From Paraburkholderia domus (lineage in GTDB: Bacteria; Pseudomonadota; Gammaproteobacteria; Burkholderiales; Burkholderiaceae): a stretch of 64,000 bases of DNA. The stretch spans positions 496,001-560,000 of the forward strand of contig NZ_CAJNAT010000001.1 in assembly GCF_905220705.1 (NCBI RefSeq), read 5' to 3'. Position numbers and translations under genes: made by a program. The notes below the pieces were generated by a model, which saw only the letters and a list, made by a program, of their open reading frames with translations, was not told where the DNA came from and did not search any database. This document shows positions 17,401-25,010 of this stretch, piece after piece (the first letter of the stretch is position 1; every line of letters starts with the position of its first letter).

Positions 17401-18023
17401 ATGCGGCTCGGTACGTGGAGGTGGTTGAACGAGTGCGAGCCGCCGAAACGAAGCTTGCAACAGGTGCGAAGCTGCGCCTCACACCGGTGGTCGCGCGCAA
17501 TCTCGCCAAACTGATGACCTATAAGGACGAGTACGAAGTCGCGCGTCTCTACGCCGATCCGGCTTATATGGACAAACTGCGCGCGCAGTTCGAAGGCGAA
17601 CCGGGCCGCGATTACAAGCTCGCGTTCCATCTCGCGCCGCCGTTGCTGGCTAAACGCGACGAACACGGCCACCTGAAGAAACAGCGCTTTGGTCAATGGA
17701 CGCTCACCCTGTTCCGTGTGCTTGCCAAACTCAAAGTCCTGCGCGGGACAGCATTCGACGTGTTCGGCAAGACGTCCGAGCGTCGCAATGAACGTGAGCT
17801 GATCGACCAGTACGTCGCGCTGATCGACGAGTTCTGCGCAACGCTCGACAGCGCGCGACTCGATGTTGCGATGAAGCTCGCTAACCTTCCCGATGAAATT
17901 CGCGGCTTTGGTCACGTCAAGGAACGCAATGTCATTGCCGCGGCGACGAGACGTGAACAATGGCTTCGCGAATATCGCGCTGCGGTGGGCGGCACGTTGC
18001 ATCGTTCGAACGCTCAACGCTGA
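14439..18023 (+). CDS. Fused indolepyruvate ferredoxin oxidoreductase
   Basis: A 1194-residue single-chain 2-oxoacid:ferredoxin oxidoreductase. In order: an N-terminal pyrimidine-binding domain ([36 protein letters not shown]), a TPP-binding domain ([53 protein letters not shown]), an iron-sulfur segment ([13 protein letters not shown] and later cysteines), and a C-terminal gamma-type domain ([27 protein letters not shown]). The family converts arylpyruvates and coenzyme A to aryl-acetyl-CoA, CO2 and reduced ferredoxin, in the cytoplasm. The fused alpha-gamma form is typical of aerobic Proteobacteria. Probably controlled by the divergent LysR gene. Confidence 0.95.
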   Translation: [1194 protein letters not shown]

Positions 18024-18034
18024 GAGAAAGCGAA

Positions 18035-18063
18035 GCGATGGAGGCGACGCACGCCTCCATCGC
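18035..18063 (+). terminator. Hairpin terminator after the indolepyruvate oxidoreductase
   Basis: GCGATGGAGGCG and CGCCTCCATCGC form a perfect 12-bp stem with a 5-base loop, starting 12 bases after the stop codon. There is no strong T-tract. Confidence 0.65.
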
Positions 18064-18784
18064 CATAGACAAAAATTGCGGGCCGCGTCCTTTGCCAGCG
18101 ATCCAATTTTCAGCGCAATACCCACTCGATTGACAACCACCTGTCGCAATCCAACGCTGAGCCCAGCTCGGATCCCCTTGCACCGCCGATACCGTCAGCG
18201 ATACCAGCATTCCTTCCCGCCACTCAACGGTTTTAGGTGGACCGCGTTAGAAGATGAACGCCGCACGCCTTAAAAGATCGGGAAAGCCACGCATCTCAAG
18301 ACGACTTGGGAGGTTGATGCCGTCATCGATACCGTCAGACCGCGCCCTTTTTCAACACGATCAACCCTGAACCACTGTTCGAGCTTCCCTGACCGCAACG
18401 ACGACTTTTAAGATAAGTCCGGTCGGACCAAAGCCGACGGTCGCCCATCGGAGTTGGGGGGACCGCTATGGGCTGTTCAACGGCCATTTATCACTTCTCG
18501 GTCACGGACGTCCGGTTCCAGATTCAGCGGATTCGCAGTCCCAACCCACCTTAGCCAGCTACCGTCAGTCATTCAATGTTTGCCATGGCAGCGACCAACG
18601 TACGTTCAATTGAACATACTTAATTTGCTCACACTATCAGTGGTCCACTTTAGAATCCCGAACAAGCGCGGACGATCTTGGTTGAGTCGTCGCCTTGACT
18701 GCTCCCTTTCTTGCTGACGCGGGAATGGGCGACAAAAGGATGCCCGCACGCAACGTTACACCCCATTCAACGACAGGAGATCGA
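18064..18784. other. 720-bp stretch with no recognised gene
   Basis: Open frames here are short, lack ribosome-binding sites and look unlike proteins. GATACCGTCAG-like pieces recur near 18188 and 18337. The last 150 bases are less GC-rich and probably hold the marR promoter. No tRNA, IS end or structured RNA was identified. Confidence 0.5.
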
Positions 18785-19210
18785 ATGAGTTCACGCAAAG
18801 GCGAATCGCCCGAAGCACTGAGCAAGGAAGATCTGGAGGCGATGTCCGAGTTCCGTTACAGGTTGCGCCGCTTCCTGCGGTTTTCCGAAGAGGTAACTCA
18901 TGCTGCGGGGGTCACGCCTTTGCAGTATCAACTGATGCTCCAGCTCAAAGGTTTTCCCGGCAGATCGTGGGCAACAGTAGGCGAACTGGCCGAACGACTG
19001 CAGGCAGCGCCTAACGGCACGGCGGCCCTGGTATCGCGCTGCGAATCCGCCGGGCTGGTGCTTCGCAAACCTGGTGAAGAGGACCGACGCCAGGTACGGG
19101 TTCACCTCACCTCAAAGGGAGAACGGTGTCTGCTTAAACTGGCGGCGCTGCACAAGCCCGAGATCGCGTCATTTGGCTGGGTGTTTGGGAAGTCGACCGA
19201 GCTGCCGTAG
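18785..19210 (+). CDS. MarR-family transcriptional regulator
   Basis: A 141-residue protein from the ATG at 18785, preceded by ACAGGAGATCGA. It has a dimerisation helix (EFRYRLRRFLRFSEEVTHAAGVTPLQYQLMLQLKG), a winged helix (ATVGELAERLQAAPNGTAALVSRCESAGLVLRKPGEEDRRQVRVHLTSKGERCL) with the DRR wing signature of MarR, and a short C-terminal helix. MarR proteins usually repress a neighbouring gene and release DNA on binding a ligand. The next gene, a ClC transporter, lies 107 bp downstream with a palindrome in between, so that gene is the likely target. The C-terminus is shorter than in most MarR proteins. Confidence 0.92.
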   Translation: MSSRKGESPEALSKEDLEAMSEFRYRLRRFLRFSEEVTHAAGVTPLQYQLMLQLKGFPGRSWATVGELAERLQAAPNGTAALVSRCESAGLVLRKPGEEDRRQVRVHLTSKGERCLLKLAALHKPEIASFGWVFGKSTELP

Positions 19211-19264
19211 ATATCGCCTTTCGCGGACCATCGCCAGCCGCTTTGCCATGCATGGCCTATGCAA

Positions 19265-19289
19265 ATATATGGCACACTGTGCTATATAA
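19265..19289. promoter_or_regulatory. Near-perfect palindrome, candidate MarR operator
   Basis: Twelve bases on each side of C19277 (ending GGCACA on the left, beginning TGTGCT on the right) pair at 10 of 12 positions. It lies between marR and the ClC gene, 28 bp before the ClC start codon, a placement and size typical of MarR-family operators. Confidence 0.6.
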
Positions 19290-19317
19290 ACCATACTGAT
19301 GCGTTTTAGGCGGCGGC

Positions 19318-20697
19318 ATGCATATTTCAGAACTTATTAACAAACGTGCGCTACAACACGCCCGGCGACTATGGTTGCACTATGGTGTGTTCTGGCTGGG
19401 CGCCATCGCGACCGGGCTCATCGCCGTTTTCTACGCGAAGCTGATCGACATCGGGTATGACACCTTCCTTCGCTATTCGGCGCGATACTGGTGGCTGCCG
19501 CTTCCCGTCACCCCGGCAATCGGCGCTCTGGGCGTATGGCTTACCAGACGCTTCTTTCCCGGTTCCGAAGGCAGTGGCATCCCCCAGGTCATTGCCACGC
19601 TCCATGACCGCGGCGATCTTGCTCGACGTCTACTGAGCATCAGGATCCTCATCGGCAAGATTGCGGTGTCGTTCCTCTCAATACTCGGCGGATTCACGAT
19701 CGGCCGCGAGGGACCGACGATCCATGTGGGCGCCGCGCTCATGTTCAATCTGCGACGCTTTTATCCACAGCGATTCCGGGCCATCCGGGGCATCGAACTG
19801 GAACGGCGCCTAGCCCTCGCCGGTGCCGCTGCGGGTCTATCGGCGGCGTTCAACGCGCCGCTCGCGGGTGTCGTCTTCGCCATCGAAGAATTGACCCGCA
19901 GCTTTGAGCAGCGCACGAGCGGTGTGCTGATTACTGCGATCATCTTTGCGGGTGTCGTCTCGCTCGGCCTGCAGGGCAACTACACGTATTTCGGAACGAT
20001 CGACGTCGGCAGTCGTTTTCCCGATCTGCTGGCAGTGGCGGTGATCATGATTGGCGCCTTATCCGGTGTTGCCGGCGGCGTCTTCTGCTGGTTACTGCTT
20101 AATACTAACCGCTGGATGCCGTCGTCCGTGACCGCCTGGCGCGGCAACCAACCGGTGGCATTTGGCGCGGCATGTGGCCTGATCATCGCTGTGATCGGTG
20201 TGGCGTCGGGCGGCCACACCTTCGGTAGCGGCTATGCGGAAGCGCGCGCAATGCTGGAAGGGCGCGCGCAACTGGGCGCGGCTTACCCGGTGCTCAAGAT
20301 GGCCTCGATGGTCGGATCGTATCTGCCAGGCGCGCCGGGTGGCCTGTTTGCGCCGTCGCTCGCGATCGGTGCGGGTATCGGCAACGCGTTACATTTGCTG
20401 TTTGGCCAGATGCAGTTGCCGATGCTGATCGCTCTCGGCATGGTGGGCTATCTGGCGGCAGTTACGCAAAGCCCGATTACCGCTTTTGTGATCGTGATCG
20501 AGATGATCAACGGCCACGCACTCGTCATCTCCCTCATGGCCACGGCGTTAATCGCCAGCCAGATATCGAAACTGTTTGCGCCTGCACTTTACGAAGCGTT
20601 GTCTGAGCGTTACAGCAGGCCCCATGTGGCGCCGAATGTCGTGCCATCCGCTCCAACCAGGGAGCGTTCATCCGACAGGCCGCCGGGACGGTTCTGA
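19318..20697 (+). CDS. ClC-family chloride transporter, no CBS domains
   Basis: A 459-residue inner-membrane protein with the ClC motifs: GSGIP at 85-89, GREGP at 129-133 with the gating Glu131, and the NAPLAGVVFAIEEL segment with Glu191 at the position of the internal proton-transfer glutamate of E. coli ClcA. Both glutamates suggest a 2Cl-/H+ antiporter. The position of the central tyrosine of ClcA (Y445) appears to be His400 here (EMINGHALV). There is no cytoplasmic CBS pair, and the C-terminus is a short polar tail. It is probably controlled by the upstream MarR gene. Confidence 0.9.
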   Translation: MHISELINKRALQHARRLWLHYGVFWLGAIATGLIAVFYAKLIDIGYDTFLRYSARYWWLPLPVTPAIGALGVWLTRRFFPGSEGSGIPQVIATLHDRGDLARRLLSIRILIGKIAVSFLSILGGFTIGREGPTIHVGAALMFNLRRFYPQRFRAIRGIELERRLALAGAAAGLSAAFNAPLAGVVFAIEELTRSFEQRTSGVLITAIIFAGVVSLGLQGNYTYFGTIDVGSRFPDLLAVAVIMIGALSGVAGGVFCWLLLNTNRWMPSSVTAWRGNQPVAFGAACGLIIAVIGVASGGHTFGSGYAEARAMLEGRAQLGAAYPVLKMASMVGSYLPGAPGGLFAPSLAIGAGIGNALHLLFGQMQLPMLIALGMVGYLAAVTQSPITAFVIVIEMINGHALVISLMATALIASQISKLFAPALYEALSERYSRPHVAPNVVPSAPTRERSSDRPPGRF

Positions 20698-20808
20698 CCA
20701 GCCGGACTTGTTTCTGCTGTTTTTTTAGAGTCTGGTGTTGTTGTGCGCCCTCGTGTTGCCGGATAGCGCTGCGCGGGCGTATACGTGCGCGTATCAGAGG
20801 AGACCGAC

Positions 20809-21090
20809 ATGTCTGAAGGACGAGAGCAGTTTGACGAATACAAGGGCTATACCATTCGTGTCCTCGCTGTTCCCGAGTATTCGCCGCACCCGCCGAATAT
20901 CCCGTTTGCCTATGTCGGTTATGTCGCGCGTCCCGGGGCCGACGTTCGCTACGGGTCGTCGCGGGTGAGCTTTGCCCATCCGATCGCCGATCTGCTCACT
21001 GCACAAGCCGCGGAACAGGCCGGATTCGCAGAGGGACGATCAATCGTAGATGGCACGCACCCTGACGGACTCAATTCAGAAGAACTCTAA
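20809..21090 (+). CDS. Small hypothetical protein, paralogue of the gene at 12942
   Basis: A 93-residue soluble protein from the ATG at 20809, preceded by AGAGGAGACCGAC. It is acidic at both ends. It shares GY..(I/V).VL, Y.P, YVGYVARPG and the C-terminal A..AGFAEG..IVDG...DGL pattern with the 89-residue protein at 12942-13211. No known function. Followed by a good terminator, so a stand-alone transcript or the last gene of the ClC transcript. Confidence 0.78.
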   Translation: MSEGREQFDEYKGYTIRVLAVPEYSPHPPNIPFAYVGYVARPGADVRYGSSRVSFAHPIADLLTAQAAEQAGFAEGRSIVDGTHPDGLNSEEL

Positions 21091-21122
21091 TCAAGGTCTG
21101 AGCGATCGTTTGAGATCACGCT

Positions 21123-21160
21123 GGGCGCCTTGCCAGCGTTCCGTTAAGGCGCCCCTCTTT
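21123..21160 (+). terminator. Intrinsic terminator
   Basis: GGGCGCCTT and AAGGCGCCC form a perfect 9-bp stem with a 14-base loop, followed by CTCTTT, 33 bases after the stop of the 93-residue gene. Confidence 0.75.
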
Positions 21161-21211
21161 AAACGGCTCACGGACGCCGTCAGTGCCTGAGCAAACCAGT
21201 CGGTCAAGGCA

Positions 21212-21547
21212 CTAGCCGTGATCACCGTGGGCGACGACATTGAGCCGTCCAGACTTCGTGAGCTGCCGAACCTTGTTCATAAATGATGTCTGCGGGCTTT
21301 TCTTGCATTCGTCAACAACCAGACCTACGGGATTTGCCGCGTCAACAATCAGCTCGTCGGTTGCCTTCACGTCGACCTTGCTCACGCCGGCAGCCCAGTA
21401 CAGCAAGGCTGGCTTGTAGTTGTCCGCCAATGCCAGAAAATCCTCGCAATTCATCTTTTCCGGTTGGACTCTCGACTTTGTTTGCGCGAACCCGGTTTGT
21501 GATAGGCCGATGCTCATCAAAACCGCACCCAGGAAAATCCTGTTCAT
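21212..21547 (-). CDS. HdeA/HdeB-like periplasmic acid-stress chaperone
   Basis: A 111-residue protein with a signal peptide (NRIF, hydrophobic core, GFAQ cleavage near residue 21). The mature part begins near NCEDFLALADNYKPALLYWAAG, matching the CEDFLA start of HdeA, and has two cysteines (34 and 81) spaced 47 residues apart, close to the disulfide-forming pair of HdeA. The DELIVDAANPVGLVVDECKKSPQTSFMNKVR part corresponds to the HdeA C-terminal half. HdeA/B proteins unfold at low pH and protect periplasmic proteins. It is a separate minus-strand gene between two ClC genes. Confidence 0.82.
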   Translation of the reverse strand: MNRIFLGAVLMSIGLSQTGFAQTKSRVQPEKMNCEDFLALADNYKPALLYWAAGVSKVDVKATDELIVDAANPVGLVVDECKKSPQTSFMNKVRQLTKSGRLNVVAHGDHG

Positions 21548-22042
21548 GGCACACCTCTTCGAAAGACTCGATAGCGGCTCCCTCCGGCCGCACGCGAAAA
21601 TGCTTTGAATGACGTCGGCTCAGTTCGCCGTCCGCTGAACTGGTGCCCGATGTCAGGAGGAACAGAATCTCGTAGTCGATTAAAGGAAACATCTGAATCA
21701 CGCCGCCGCACCACGAATCGCCAGAGGTTGCAACTAGCGAAGATGGAGCCTGTCGCACGGAACGTTGCTCCCGAGTAGCCCGATCAGATCCGCCGATACT
21801 TCTCGTCGAGTGCGAGGCGTAACGCAAGCGGGCCGTTCGCTCGGCCGACACGCTTAACCCCTGCGTGGCTTACGTGAAAAAAACGGATCCGGTTGAGGAC
21901 ACCGGATCCCGAAAAGGTCGCCCCCAGCGCAACGCGAGGGGACGTCCGGACGTTTCGCCTGCTACCTCTGACAGGTATGCCTGCAACCAATCTATTTCGC
22001 CTTCCTTAAACGGGACTTAAGCAAGGGGGGACCAGGACTGGA
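21548..22042. other. 495-bp gap without a supported protein gene
   Basis: Only short shadow frames are present. It contains the hdeA promoter region and, at 21877-21909, a strong minus-strand intrinsic terminator not preceded by an obvious coding gene, so a small RNA may be encoded here (see findings). Confidence 0.5.
21877..21909 (-). terminator. Intrinsic terminator read leftward, no coding gene in front
   Basis: On the minus strand GGATCCGGT and ACCGGATCC form a 9-bp stem with a 7-base loop and are followed by GTTTTTTT, a textbook Rho-independent terminator. The nearest minus-strand gene upstream starts at 22881, beyond the pal pseudogene. Confidence 0.78.
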
Positions 22043-22532
22043 TTGTGCACGGCCATTCTCATGGCGAGCATGCTCGCCGGGTGTCATTCGGGTGTAAAGC
22101 TAGAGCAGCAAGGCGGCGCCACTCAAGGCAACTCCGTCGACAGCCAGCCGGCAAACGTGACGCCCCTAACAGTCGATGAACTCAATAATCCTAACGGGCC
22201 GCTTGCGAAACAAAGCATCTACTTCGATTTCGACAGCTATACCGTCAAGAGCGACCATCAACCGCTGCTTGAGGCCCACGCGAAATATCTGATGGCTCAC
22301 CCGAACCGGCATGTCCTGATTCAGGGCAACACCGACGAGCGCGGAACAAGCGAATACAATATTCGCCTTGGGCGAAAAGCGTTCGGAAGCAGTACTCCAT
22401 GATCTTGCAACGCTTGGCGTACCCGACTCGCAGGTGGAAGCGGTTAGCTTCGGGAAAGAGAAGCCGGTCGCGTTGGGGCATGATGAGGCATCGTGGGCAC
22501 AGAACCGGCGCGCAGATCTCGTCTACCGTTGA
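22043..22532 (+). pseudogene. pal: Frameshifted peptidoglycan-associated lipoprotein (Pal) copy
   Basis: The N-terminal frame encodes a lipobox (MLAGC at about residues 10-14), then HSGVKLEQQ, SIYFDFDSYTVKSDHQPLLEAHAKYL and GNTDERGTSEYNIRLG, the OmpA-like peptidoglycan-binding domain of Pal. After LG the frame goes off course (GRKAFGSSTP, stop at 22402). The +1/-1 neighbour frame continues exactly as Pal should: KRSEAVLHDLATLGVPDSQVEAVSFGKEKPVALGHDEASWAQNRRADLVYR, ending at a TGA at 22532. Deleting one base in the GGGCGAAAAG run near 22370 restores the reading. The start is also poor: only a TTG at 22043 gives a minimal signal peptide. A normal Pal would be near 165-175 residues. Probably a decaying extra copy; the tol-pal copy is presumably elsewhere. 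Confidence 0.85.
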
Positions 22533-22626
22533 GGCCGCTCGGCCTTAAAGCAGACGCTATGTTCCGTTATCAGCACTGATAGCGAATTCGCTCGGGTTCT
22601 GGTTCCATGTTGCCCGGCGCCGATGC

Positions 22627-22881
22627 TCAAAGACCAATGAAATAGGTCTGCACATCCATTTCCTCGGACCAGATCTGGACGTCGAGCATTTCGCCGAACT
22701 CAACCGGCGCATCGTGGTACATGCAACAGAACCCCTGCGCCGTGCGGTAGACAATGACCCATTCGGGCGTGGGTACCGCCCTTGCCACGTGGCTTTCACC
22801 TGAGACGCCCTTCAATGCATCAAGGTGCAACGCCTTGCTGATGCGCTTTCGTACAGCGTCCAGCTCATGTGTCAGTTTCAC
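22627..22881 (-). CDS. Small hypothetical protein, 84 residues
   Basis: I choose the GTG at 22881 because AAGGAG lies 6 bases upstream, a near-perfect ribosome-binding site; an ATG at 22929 has none. The product has a helical start (KLTHELDAVRKRISKALHLDALKG), a middle beta section (PEWVIVYRTAQGFCCMYHDAPVEFG) and an acidic end (DVQIWSEEMDVQTYFIGL). No family is recognised. Soluble. It follows the second ClC gene's neighbourhood on the same strand, but is downstream of it by 88 bp, so it may be in its transcript. Confidence 0.68.
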   Translation of the reverse strand: MKLTHELDAVRKRISKALHLDALKGVSGESHVARAVPTPEWVIVYRTAQGFCCMYHDAPVEFGEMLDVQIWSEEMDVQTYFIGL

Positions 22882-22969
22882 TTGTCGCTCCTTCACAGCA
22901 AGCCCAGCCCCGTACCCTGTTATTGCCAACGACTTGCCCCAGCCAGTCAGTTGCCGCTACCGCTGCCGC

Positions 22970-24838
22970 CTAGCCGGGAAATATCCTGATGCTGCTCGCC
23001 ACAGCATCGGCGATGTGTTCCTTCGCGATAATCCCGAGCACGCGGTCGGGTCCGTGGCCTTCGTGCCGCCCCACCACCACCGCCATCATCGCGTGCTGTT
23101 TCCACAATCGGGTGATCACACCGAAAGCCACCTCGTTTTCTCGCACAACGATGAAATTGCGCTGCGCCAACGCCCCAAGCGTGATATCCGAATCGCTCTC
23201 GCTGACCGCTCGTCGCAAACCCGTGTTGATACGCAGGACACCATAGATCTCATGTTCGCGCGTGACCACGACGTGCCGGAATGGGGGGCCTTCCGAGCGC
23301 GTCAGCAAATCACGAAACGGCACCTGGGCGTCGAGCACAAACACGTCTGTTTCCATCACCTGGGCCGCGTTCTGCACGAGAAACATGTTGGCGTGCATGG
23401 CATTCGGAATCGGGTGACCGCGGCGCACCAGTTTGAGCGTATAGATGCTCTCAGATGACAGTAGCCGACGTGCCCCCAGACTGAACGCCACGGCGAGAAT
23501 CATCGGTAGCACGATGTCATAGTCGCGCGTCATTTCGAAGATCATCGCTACAGCGGTCATCGCGGCACCCGTACCACCTCCAACCATCGCGCCCATGCCG
23601 ACCATCGCAAAGGCGGGTGCGCTAACCGGCGCCCCGGGCAAAACCATCGCCACGACCGAGGCGAAGGCGGCGCCGAGCGTGGCGCCGATAAAAAGCGACG
23701 GGGAGAACACACCGCCCGAGGATCCCGACCCCAGACTGATTGAAGTGGCCAGCATCTTGCAGAGTGCCAGCATCAACAGAAAGGCGCCGCCTTCCAGTTG
23801 ACCGTAGAGCGTAGCCTGAATCGTCGCGTAGCCGACGCCCTCCACGTAATAGTGACCGGCAAAGCGGAATAGAAGATACATCGTCACGCCGACTATCAGC
23901 ATCCCGCATGCGTGCCGCCAGTAACGCCCCGGTACGAGATCGAAGGCGTCCTCGGCCCAGTGCAACGCACGAATCAGCAACGCTGCCGCGGCGCCCGTTA
24001 CGGTTCCAAGCAACGCGTAAAGAATCAGCGTCAATGCGCTGCCAGGCTGATTGGGAATCGCGCCGAGTTGCGCCGGTACAAAGAACGCCGGGGCCGCGCC
24101 AAAGAACAGCCGGCCCAGAAACGTCGCCGTGCCGGTCGCAATCGCCACAGGCAAAAATGTATTGACGCTAATTTCCGGCATCATCAGTTCAGTGGCAAAC
24201 AGCACGCCACCAATCGGCGTGTTAAAGGTCGCCGCGATGCCCGCCCCCGCTCCGGCAGCCACCAGCGTGATGCGTTGACCCGCCGTCATCCGCACGAGCT
24301 GTCCTAGCGTCGAGCCGAGCGCCGAGCCGATCTGAATAATCGGCCCCTCGCGACCTACCGCGGCGCCAGAACCAATCGCGAAGGCAGACGCAATCGACTT
24401 CACAACTGCGACGACCGGCCGGATCACACCCCGTTTGTAATAGATCGCATCCATCACCTCCGGCACGCCGTGACCTTTGGCTTCCGGAGCAAATGTGCTA
24501 ACGATCCATGTGACCACGAGACCGCCCAGGACGGGCACAAGGATCACGAGTGCTCCCCACGGAGACGCGTCCGTAAAGTGACTCGCGTCATACGCAAAGG
24601 ACAGACGGCCAAGAAAAAACGCATTGTGCACAAGCCCGATCAAGGCCCGAAATACCACCGCCCCAAACCCCGTGACGATGCCAACCACAAATGCGAGAAC
24701 GCATAGCCAACGTATTGCGAGCGGCTCACTGGTGTCGTCATCCTGATGGGTGACCGCGCGCGGCTGGAGCGGAGCCACTTTGACATGGCGCGGCTCGTTT
24801 TTTATTACCTGATCAGGCCGATCGGAGTCACCCGGCAT
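22970..24838 (-). CDS. ClC-family chloride channel/transporter with C-terminal CBS pair
   Basis: A 622-residue membrane protein. Motifs: GHGVP at 122-126 (His where most ClCs have Ser), GREGP with gating Glu164, and NTPIGGVLFATELM, in which Leu218 occupies the place of the internal proton glutamate of E. coli ClcA. The C-terminal membrane motif EMTRDYDIVLPM keeps the central tyrosine. Residues from about 480 form two CBS domains (AQVMETDVFVLDAQVPFRDLL... ; ITLGALAQRNFIVVRENEVAFGVITRLW). Loss of the proton glutamate suggests a channel-like protein; the CBS pair may bind nucleotide. It is convergent in function with the ClC gene at 19318 but not close in sequence. Confidence 0.92.
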   Translation of the reverse strand: MPGDSDRPDQVIKNEPRHVKVAPLQPRAVTHQDDDTSEPLAIRWLCVLAFVVGIVTGFGAVVFRALIGLVHNAFFLGRLSFAYDASHFTDASPWGALVILVPVLGGLVVTWIVSTFAPEAKGHGVPEVMDAIYYKRGVIRPVVAVVKSIASAFAIGSGAAVGREGPIIQIGSALGSTLGQLVRMTAGQRITLVAAGAGAGIAATFNTPIGGVLFATELMMPEISVNTFLPVAIATGTATFLGRLFFGAAPAFFVPAQLGAIPNQPGSALTLILYALLGTVTGAAAALLIRALHWAEDAFDLVPGRYWRHACGMLIVGVTMYLLFRFAGHYYVEGVGYATIQATLYGQLEGGAFLLMLALCKMLATSISLGSGSSGGVFSPSLFIGATLGAAFASVVAMVLPGAPVSAPAFAMVGMGAMVGGGTGAAMTAVAMIFEMTRDYDIVLPMILAVAFSLGARRLLSSESIYTLKLVRRGHPIPNAMHANMFLVQNAAQVMETDVFVLDAQVPFRDLLTRSEGPPFRHVVVTREHEIYGVLRINTGLRRAVSESDSDITLGALAQRNFIVVRENEVAFGVITRLWKQHAMMAVVVGRHEGHGPDRVLGIIAKEHIADAVASSIRIFPG

Positions 24839-25010
24839 CGTATGGTGTCCTTATAGGACTACGGATCTGTTTCGCTAGCTCACTCTTTGCTGCTTCCCGG
24901 CAAGATGCGCAACACGCGGCAACACCACACGGCACCGACGCTCATGCCGCAAACTTTTGTTCAACCACAGTGCGTGGCCGCTTGTCCCCTCGACGCGGGG
25001 TGGCGATCTC

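Noticed and set aside
16905-18149. 414-codon minus-strand frame
   Set aside because: Shadow of the indolepyruvate ferredoxin oxidoreductase; no domain is recognisable.
21784-21990. 68-codon minus-strand frame across the terminator
   Set aside because: A strong intrinsic terminator lies inside it and the composition is that of a shadow frame.
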